Assembly: GCA_030612385.1 (NCBI GenBank)
Contig: JAUWNZ010000005.1
Span: 1-17,664, forward strand
DNA length: 17,664 bases
From: Pseudomonadota bacterium
Lineage (GTDB): Bacteria; Desulfobacterota; Syntrophia; Syntrophales; JADFWA01
Reading direction: 5' to 3'
The translations under genes were made by a program, and so were the position numbers. Numbering within the stretch: the first letter of the stretch is position 1; each line of letters opens with the position of its first letter. The notes under the pieces were generated by a model. The model saw only the letters and a program-made list of their open reading frames with translations, ran no database searches and was not told where the DNA came from. Positions 12,833 to 17,664 of this stretch are shown piece by piece.

Positions 12833-14056
12833 ATGAAACGAGCTCATGAAAAGCTATTACAGGAATACCTCGACTTTTTCCCATGTGTAGCGGTTATCGG
12901 CCCACGGCAATGTGGTAAAACTACGCTCCTCGGATGTCTATCCAGGGAATGGAAAATTTTAGACCTGGAAAAGCAGAGTGATTTTCAAATCATCGCGCAG
13001 GATATCGACCTCTTTCTTCGTTTGAACCATGAAAAGGTGGCGATCGATGAAGCACAGATGCTGCCGGAGCTTTTCCCCGCCCTGCGTGTGGCAATTGATA
13101 GAGATCGACGATTGACGGGCAGATACGTGGTCACCGGCTCCAGCTCCCCCAAATTGGTGCGATCCGTTTCCGAAAGTCTTGCCGGTCGTATCGGAATCAT
13201 TGAAATGGCGCCATTTTCCTTTGCCGAAGTTACCGAAAATATGTCGCCTGTATTTTATCGTCTTCTAACCCAGCGAGCTTCTGTTGGAGACTTTATCGAG
13301 AATTTGAAACCGGGCGCAAAAGTAAAAAATATTCATGACTTTTGGTTCAGGGGTGGATATCCGGAGCCATGGATAAAAAACAGTAAGCGATTTCATTCCC
13401 TGTGGATGAATCAATATATCGGAGCCTATCTCTATCGTGATGTGGCCAGGCTCTTTCCCGGCATCAACGAAAACAGATTTCGTATGTTTGCCCAGTTTCT
13501 TGCAGGAATTTCCGGAGATGTGGTCAACTATGCAAACGTAGCGCGTTCCTTGGGGGTGTCTCAACCCACAGCGCGTGATTATTTTGAAATTACCCATGGA
13601 ACTTTTTTATGGAGAACCATTCCCGCCTATACCCAAAACGCACTCAAAAGGATTGTAAAGCATCCCAAAGGATACCTGCGTGACAGTGGTCTGCTGCATT
13701 ACTTGCTGCGTATTCCCGACATAGACAGCCTGTTGGCGCATCCAGGTATGGGGCGATCATGGGAAGGCATGGTCATTGAAGAAATAATCCGGGGGCTCAA
13801 CTGCCTCGGCACGGGATTTGATTATTATTATTATCGCACTGGCGGCGGGGCTGAGGTTGATCTGATATTGGAAGGCGATTTCGGCATAATCCCGATTGAG
13901 ATTAAATATGCCCAGACAGTGCCGTCAAGGCAGTTAAGGGGATTAAAGGATTTTGTCAGAGAAAAACAATGCAGGTTCGGAATTGTCATAAACAATGATG
14001 AAAGCCCACGCCTGTATGACGAAAAAATCATTGGGATTCCGTTTGCGTGTCTTTAA
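12833..14056 (+). CDS. AAA ATPase with DUF4143 C-terminal domain
   Basis: The 407-residue protein belongs to the widespread AAA_14/DUF4143 family. It has Walker A GPRQCGKTT (23-31, K29), Walker B VAIDEAQ (69-75, D72/E73), a VVTGSSSPKL sensor-like segment (99-108) and SLAGRIGIIEMAPFSFAEV (115-133). The C-terminal DUF4143 part includes YLYRDVARLFP (199-209), a helix-turn-helix-like segment VNYANVARSLGVSQPTARDY (231-250), and an end with GGGAEVDLILE and IPIEIKYA. The last two resemble a PD-(D/E)XK core (D343, E356, K358). The cellular role of the family is not settled; such genes are often solitary and horizontally acquired. ATG 12833 is preferred to ATG 12797 because MKRAHEKLLQEYLDFFPCVA matches the typical family start; neither has a clear ribosome binding site. 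It ends 11 bp before the second tonB tail. Confidence 0.88.
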   Translation: MKRAHEKLLQEYLDFFPCVAVIGPRQCGKTTLLGCLSREWKILDLEKQSDFQIIAQDIDLFLRLNHEKVAIDEAQMLPELFPALRVAIDRDRRLTGRYVVTGSSSPKLVRSVSESLAGRIGIIEMAPFSFAEVTENMSPVFYRLLTQRASVGDFIENLKPGAKVKNIHDFWFRGGYPEPWIKNSKRFHSLWMNQYIGAYLYRDVARLFPGINENRFRMFAQFLAGISGDVVNYANVARSLGVSQPTARDYFEITHGTFLWRTIPAYTQNALKRIVKHPKGYLRDSGLLHYLLRIPDIDSLLAHPGMGRSWEGMVIEEIIRGLNCLGTGFDYYYYRTGGGAEVDLILEGDFGIIPIEIKYAQTVPSRQLRGLKDFVREKQCRFGIVINNDESPRLYDEKIIGIPFACL

Positions 14057-14067
14057 TATCTTGTGAC

Positions 14068-14146
14068 AAGGATGGGGTATCCTGTAACTATGTGGGTCGA
14101 TGTTCCTGTAAGATTTGTTTTGAATGATGTGAGGGTGAGTCAATGA
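14068..14146 (+). pseudogene. remnant of a second tonB 3' end
   Basis: These 79 bp align without gaps to the last 79 bp of tonB (10580-10658), 71 of 79 identical. In the tonB frame they read RMGYPVTMWVDVPVRFVLND, then VRVSQ and stop, against RMGYPVTMRVDVPVRFVLND, then TGVNR and stop in the intact gene. One difference is synonymous and the others change residues. Similarity stops abruptly at 14067, 11 bp after the ATPase stop codon. The TGA overlaps the ATG of the TPR gene (ATGA, 14143-14146). This marks the right junction of the inserted or rearranged island. Confidence 0.9.
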
Positions 14147-15060
14147 GAAAGAGTTCTATCAACAATATTGCGATTGTCCTGTCAACATTCTTTGCGCTGT
14201 CCATTTTAGCGGCAAATCTGCCGGCCAAACAAAAAATATCTTCCAAGACCTATTATCTCCAGGGGAACCGACATTTTAATAAGAAAAGATTTGACAGGGC
14301 GATAGATAGTTATAAAAAAGCTATTGCGATAAATCCTAAGGTCGCCAAATATTATTACATGACAGCAAAAGCCTTTCAATTCAGAGGTTCAGTGGAAACT
14401 GCCATTGCCTTTTATCAAAAGGCAGTGGCAGTTGACCCGGATTACTACTGGTCCTATTCTAAACTCGGAGACATCTGCTCTGAAAGAGGGGAGACTGAAG
14501 AGGCTGTGGCATACTACGAGACTCTCATTGAGAAGTGTCCGAAAGACAGCGCCGCCCATTTTTTTCGTGGGAAGATATGTGATGTGAAAGGCGACATTGA
14601 TGGAGCAATAAGGGAATATAACGAGGCGATAAGATTGCGGCCAAATTACTTTGATGCTATTCATTACGTTGCCCGAGATTATTCAAGAAAGGGAGACTTC
14701 AAAAAAGCCGCAATATTTTACGGGAAGGCAAAGAAAATAAGGCCTTATGATGAAGATATCCTTGTTAACCTTGGTATGATATACACAAGGCTAAAAAAAT
14801 TTACAAGCGCGCTCGATGTACTGATCGTTGCGCTCAAGATTAATCCTGTCAACAGTGAGACCCGTTTCTACCTCGGAAAGGCTTACTATGGCGTCGGGAA
14901 CCTTGAGCAGGCCATAAAACAGACAAAAAAAGCGGTTGAAATAGATCCCGAGAATGGCAGGACACACTTCACATTGGGGTTGTACTATGATAAGAAGGGC
15001 TGGACTGATATGGCTCTTGCTGAATACAGGGAGGCCCTTCGCCTCGCCCCGGATTATTGA
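14143..15060 (+). CDS. exported tetratricopeptide-repeat protein (8 TPRs)
   Basis: The 305-residue protein begins with a signal-peptide-like segment (about 1-28: basic start, IAIVLSTFFALSILAANL core). The rest is TPR: the repeat-ending prolines fall at 65, 99, 133, 167, 201, 235, 269 and 303, an exact 34-residue period giving eight repeats with no insertions. Such solenoids bind partner proteins, so a periplasmic scaffold or adaptor role is likely. No catalytic domain is present. ATG 14143 overlaps the stop of the tonB remnant, so translation was once coupled to tonB. The expected ancestral order is exbB-exbD-tonB-TPR, suggesting a job connected with TonB-dependent uptake. Its present promoter is unclear: it may depend on read-through from the ATPase gene. 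Confidence 0.9.
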   Translation: MRKSSINNIAIVLSTFFALSILAANLPAKQKISSKTYYLQGNRHFNKKRFDRAIDSYKKAIAINPKVAKYYYMTAKAFQFRGSVETAIAFYQKAVAVDPDYYWSYSKLGDICSERGETEEAVAYYETLIEKCPKDSAAHFFRGKICDVKGDIDGAIREYNEAIRLRPNYFDAIHYVARDYSRKGDFKKAAIFYGKAKKIRPYDEDILVNLGMIYTRLKKFTSALDVLIVALKINPVNSETRFYLGKAYYGVGNLEQAIKQTKKAVEIDPENGRTHFTLGLYYDKKGWTDMALAEYREALRLAPDY

Positions 15061-15126
15061 GCTATTACTTTATTTTTTTGTCCTTTGCGGTCTTTGCGTA
15101 TTTGCGTGAGAATTGGCGATTTTATC
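15061..15126. repeat. TTTGCG-type repeat upstream of pyrE
   Basis: A TTTGCGGTCTTTGCGTATTT unit (15084-15103), followed by GCGTGAG, lies just upstream of the pyrE start. It opens a spurious in-frame extension from a TTG at 15085. Confidence 0.5.
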
Positions 15127-15738
15127 ATGAATGAAATGAAGAAGAGGCTCGCCGGGATTATTATTGATCGATCCTTTAAATACAGCGACAGTCCGGATTT
15201 CACTCTGGTGAGCGGAAAGAAGAGCAACTTCTATTTCGATTGTAAACCGACAACCCTTGATCCTGAAGGGATGAATCTGATAGGCAATATTATATTCGAC
15301 ATGCTTGAGGATTCCGATGTCACCGCTGCCGGTGGATTAACCCTCGGCGCGGACCCTATAGCCAATGCCCTCTCCCTCATTTCCTATCAGCGAGGAAGAC
15401 CTGTAAAATCCTTTATTGTTCGAAAAGATATAAAGGGGCATGGCACAAAAAGCAAGATAGAAGGTAATATCAGACCGGGAGAGAAGGCTGTAATTATAGA
15501 CGATGTTATTACCACGGGGGCATCAACGCTAACGGCTATAAAGAGGGCCGTCGATGCGGGACTGGTTATTGATCGCGTAATTGCGCTGATCGATCGTGAA
15601 GAGGGTGGGGTGGAAAACATAAGAAAATATGTAAATAGAATAGATGCGGTCTTGACAAGGACGGAGATAATGGCCATGTATAATATAGTGAAACCAAAGA
15701 TAGCCGTTCACGGCTTGAAACTTGAAATTGGAAAGTAG
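15127..15738 (+). CDS. pyrE: orotate phosphoribosyltransferase
   Basis: The 203-residue enzyme converts orotate and PRPP to orotidine 5'-monophosphate in de novo pyrimidine synthesis (cytoplasmic). The PRPP-binding motif VIIDDVITTGAST is at 122-134 (acidic pair D125/D126). Other family segments are FTLVSGKKSNFYFDCKPTTL (25-44), GGLTLGADPIANALS (69-83) and the flexible catalytic loop FIVRKDIKGHGTKSKIEG (96-113). Length is normal for the family. ATG 15127 is chosen because the upstream in-frame TTG (15085) lies in a repeat; the ribosome binding site is weak. There is no other pyrimidine gene nearby. Confidence 0.95.
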   Translation: MNEMKKRLAGIIIDRSFKYSDSPDFTLVSGKKSNFYFDCKPTTLDPEGMNLIGNIIFDMLEDSDVTAAGGLTLGADPIANALSLISYQRGRPVKSFIVRKDIKGHGTKSKIEGNIRPGEKAVIIDDVITTGASTLTAIKRAVDAGLVIDRVIALIDREEGGVENIRKYVNRIDAVLTRTEIMAMYNIVKPKIAVHGLKLEIGK

Positions 15739-15999
15739 AAATTTGAGAGACCTGTCTGCGTGCGGGCACGCACAGGCAGAGATGAAACGAGGTTACGAGT
15801 TGGATGTTTACAAACCGGCAGAAGCGTTATCAAATATGATCCGGCACGACTTTGACAAATGGAACAAAATTGAATGAGTTCATCAACGGCTCGACTGAGC
15901 TCTCCGAAGACAGTACAAAAGCATGAAGGCCAAATTCCCAATTTCAATTTTCTAATTTCAACATTCCGTGAACGCTTATAGCTAAAGGAAAAACAGGTC
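15739..15999. repeat. gap between pyrE and the DUF3047 gene, with a hairpin repeat
   Basis: The 261-bp gap starts with a near-palindrome (15751-15779) that is the inverted copy, with one mismatch in 29, of the hairpin core at 9303-9331. The remainder holds short fragments such as CCAATTTCAATTTTCTAATT (about 15939-15958) but no gene. AAAGGA (15985-15990) is the probable ribosome binding site for ATG 16000. Confidence 0.6.
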
Positions 16000-16713
16000 A
16001 TGAAAACTAACAAATCATCATTTATATTTTTGTATCTGGTAATTTTTGTCCTCGGATTGAGCGGGACAACACTTTTTGCCGGTGATGACAAAGTAATTGT
16101 TGCAGGATTTGCTTCCGACAGGATGGAAAAGGAGGTTCCTTCGGGATGGGAACTGAAGAAGTACGATGGGACACCGGTTGTAAGTCTTGAAAAGGTGGAA
16201 GATAAATTCTGCCTCCACATGATAAGCGACAGTGAATCTTCCTTCGGGATAAGGAAAGAGTTTAAAATAAATGTGGAGGAGTATCCCTTTTTGAACTGGA
16301 GATGGAAGGCTGTCAAACTTCCTGAGGGCGGAGATGTCAGGAAAACCGAAACCGATGACCAGGCCATACAGATCTATGTCGCTTTTACAGCGATAGGCCG
16401 GCCAAAGAGATTAAACACCCCGGTTGTTGGTTATATATGGGATAACGAGGCTCCGAGAGAGTTGATGGTCGCAAGCTCCCAACCGCTTTGCGGCAAGATA
16501 AGATATGTTGTTGTGAGAAACAAAGAGGATAAACCTGGTGAGTGGTATACGGAAAAGAGAAATCTCTATGAGGATTATAAAAAACTCTTCAAAGATATAG
16601 AGGAAGACAAACTGCCTGTAACAACGACAGGGATTCAATTTTCTATAAACTCACAGAATACCGGTAGTGAAGGGGAAGGTTATATCTGCGATGTCTATTT
16701 TAGTAAAGACTGA
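16000..16713 (+). CDS. exported DUF3047 family protein
   Basis: The 237-residue protein has a signal peptide (about 1-27: KTNK start, FIFLYLVIFVLGL core, probable cleavage after TTLFA). The mature part matches DUF3047: VPSGWELKKYDGTPVV (44-59), then a FGIRKEFKINVEEYPFLNWR stretch (about 87-106), DQAIQIYVAF (about 123-132), GYIWDNEAP, a 'VVRNKEDKPGEWYTEKRNLYEDY' region, and a C-terminal GIQFSINSQNT. The domain is predicted to be a beta-sandwich resembling carbohydrate-binding jelly rolls. Its function is unknown; a periplasmic or extracellular location is likely. No partner gene is obvious. Confidence 0.85.
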   Translation: MKTNKSSFIFLYLVIFVLGLSGTTLFAGDDKVIVAGFASDRMEKEVPSGWELKKYDGTPVVSLEKVEDKFCLHMISDSESSFGIRKEFKINVEEYPFLNWRWKAVKLPEGGDVRKTETDDQAIQIYVAFTAIGRPKRLNTPVVGYIWDNEAPRELMVASSQPLCGKIRYVVVRNKEDKPGEWYTEKRNLYEDYKKLFKDIEEDKLPVTTTGIQFSINSQNTGSEGEGYICDVYFSKD

Positions 16714-17036
16714 ACGTAATTAGTCAGGTTGTTCAGGCTGAAGGCTTACCGAAAAGAATGAACATTGAACATCGAACGTCCAACATCGAATGTTGAATGG
16801 GAAAAGATGAAGGAACCAGAAATAGCTGTTGAATGTTTGGTATTGGGTGTTTGTTTTTTCATTCGATTTTAGAATAATTTGAGGAGCGGAGCGACATCAT
16901 TATTCGACGTTCAATGTTCGATGTTGGACGTTCATCTTTTTATCCTCAGCAACTACGTTTTTCGCTCAGATGTTGGCGCCGGTTCAAGCAAATAAATTAT
17001 GGTTGTGGCTTTGCCGCACATAGGCGCTATCTACCT
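16714..17036. repeat. repeat-rich gap between the DUF3047 gene and endonuclease V
   Basis: No gene is supported in these 323 bp. 16714-16750 holds a CGTAATTAGTCAGGTTGTTC unit running into AGGCTGAAGGCTTA. GAACGTCCAACATCGAA (16774-16790) is matched exactly by its reverse complement at 16917-16933, and AACATTGAAC (16761-16770) by its reverse complement at 16909-16918, giving paired modules about 125-150 bp apart. The region lies between convergent genes, so the hairpins could serve as a bidirectional 3' end, but no canonical terminator T-tract is seen. Confidence 0.65.
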
Positions 17037-17045
17037 TCAGTCTAA
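17028..17045 (-). repeat. 18-nt exact repeat shared with the metH leader
   Basis: The reverse complement of this stretch is TTAGACTGAAGGTAGATA, identical to 6061-6078. The 13-nt core also occurs at 4896-4908 on the same strand as here. Confidence 0.85.
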
Positions 17046-17664
17046 CTGCATCCTGATCCTGTTAACGGTCAGATGCGCCCTTCTTGTAGGTTCAGGGAGC
17101 TTGTAACCGGCACAACATGAGAGAACTATACCAATTGCCTTTTGCAATCCGATTCTGTGTCCCTGTGATATGAATACCGGTTTGACATTCTTTTTGGTGC
17201 GCAGGGCGGCCCCAATGATCCCGCCGTTCAAGATAAGATGAGAATAAGCCCCTGTTTCGTTTTCCACTTCATTATATTTCCCGGAAAGTCTTGTTTTTGC
17301 GCATCCTATCGTTGGAATGTCGAGAAATAGCCCCAAGTGTGAGGCCAGACCAAAGCCCCTCGGGTGGGCAATCCCCTGTCCATCAAATATCGCAACATCG
17401 GGGACATTTTTCAATTTTTCAAAGGCCTTCAGAAGTGCGGGACCCTCTCTGAAGGTCAAAAGACCGGGAATATAGGGGAAGCTGACTCTTTCTGAAAAGG
17501 AAGCCTCTTCTATGACCTCCATTGACGGAAGTTCAAAGAGGACCACTGCCGCGAAAAAAAGATCGCTCCCCTTTGAGTAGGAGATATCGGCGCCGGCAAC
17601 TGTACCGATCTTGTTGGGTATTCCCTCATCATGGAGAATAAGTTTCTCTCTCAAGATATTCTGG
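17037..17664 (-). CDS. nfi: endonuclease V (deoxyinosine 3' endonuclease), 5' end outside window
   Basis: The frame is open to the window edge, so the gene is partial at its N-terminus; about 10 residues are probably missing by comparison with E. coli Nfi. Counting from the internal TTG at 17654, the metal-binding catalytic residues are D23 (AGADIS), E70 (FREGP), D91 (FDGQG) and H97 (AHPRG). The strand-separating wedge PYIP is at 60-63, within SFPYIPGLLTFRE. Downstream GLASHLGLFLDIPTIGCAKT, SQGHRIGLQKAI and LPEPTRRAH are family-typical. The enzyme cuts DNA one nucleotide 3' to deaminated adenine (inosine) and starts its repair. The final two codons and the stop (17037-17045) lie inside an 18-nt repeat shared with the metH leader. 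Confidence 0.95.
   Translation of the reverse strand, partial: QNILREKLILHDEGIPNKIGTVAGADISYSKGSDLFFAAVVLFELPSMEVIEEASFSERVSFPYIPGLLTFREGPALLKAFEKLKNVPDVAIFDGQGIAHPRGFGLASHLGLFLDIPTIGCAKTRLSGKYNEVENETGAYSHLILNGGIIGAALRTKKNVKPVFISQGHRIGLQKAIGIVLSCCAGYKLPEPTRRAHLTVNRIRMQLD

Noticed and set aside
10659..14067. Intact transposon or integron cassette carrying the DUF6125 and ATPase genes
   Set aside because: No transposase, integrase, attC-like site or terminal inverted repeats were found. The bounding repeats are tonB tails and the only mobile gene is a dead RT fragment.
15085..15126. N-terminal extension of PyrE from TTG 15085
   Set aside because: The extension is translated repeat, and the family start fits ATG 15127.

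Overview
The window carries chromosomal genes of a Gram-negative bacterium, shown by a complete ExbB/ExbD/TonB energy-coupling set, two signal-peptide proteins and a split cobalamin-dependent methionine synthase. Paired GH57 glucan enzymes, a DUF3047 protein and a DUF6125 protein recall anaerobic Desulfobacterota/Nitrospirota-type genomes. That placement is inferred from gene families only; nothing here fixes the taxon.

Layout: (1) 1-101, the start of a leftward ABC-transporter ATPase gene, cut by the window edge. (2) 102-486, a repeat-rich gap with a MITE-like element. (3) 487-4833, two rightward GH57 genes, an amylopullulanase-like hydrolase and a 4-alpha-glucanotransferase-like enzyme, probably one operon for alpha-glucan/glycogen turnover. 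Inverted copies of a CAGTGGTCAGTG-rich repeat flank it. (4) 4933-5232, a 99-residue orphan. (5) 5310-8524, methionine synthase as two proteins: a stand-alone reactivation-domain protein followed by MetH lacking that domain. (6) 8601-10658, exbB, exbD and tonB, with a 382-bp repeat island between exbB and exbD. (7) 10659-14067, an island holding a decayed group II intron reverse transcriptase, a cysteine-rich DUF6125 gene (minus strand) and an AAA/DUF4143 ATPase gene. It ends at a diverged second copy of the last 79 bp of tonB. (8) 14143-15060, a secreted protein with eight TPRs, whose ATG overlaps the stop of that tonB remnant, so it was probably once the next gene of the exbB-exbD-tonB operon. 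(9) 15127-15738 pyrE, 16000-16713 an exported DUF3047 protein, and 17037-17664 endonuclease V (minus strand, 5' end outside the window).

The strongest non-genic signal is dispersed, mostly palindromic repeats in nearly every gap. They also enter coding sequence: one lies in frame in the MetH linker, one forms the MetH C-terminus, one supplies the stop codon of the second GH57 gene, and one carries the metH ribosome binding site. The most informative structure is the pair of tonB 3' ends 3,488 bp apart, which marks the 10.66-14.07 kb segment as an insertion or rearrangement within a former operon. No wholly new multi-gene system can be demonstrated. The best candidates for follow-up are the island and its DUF6125/ATPase pair, and the repeat families together with a possible remnant of their mobilising enzyme.
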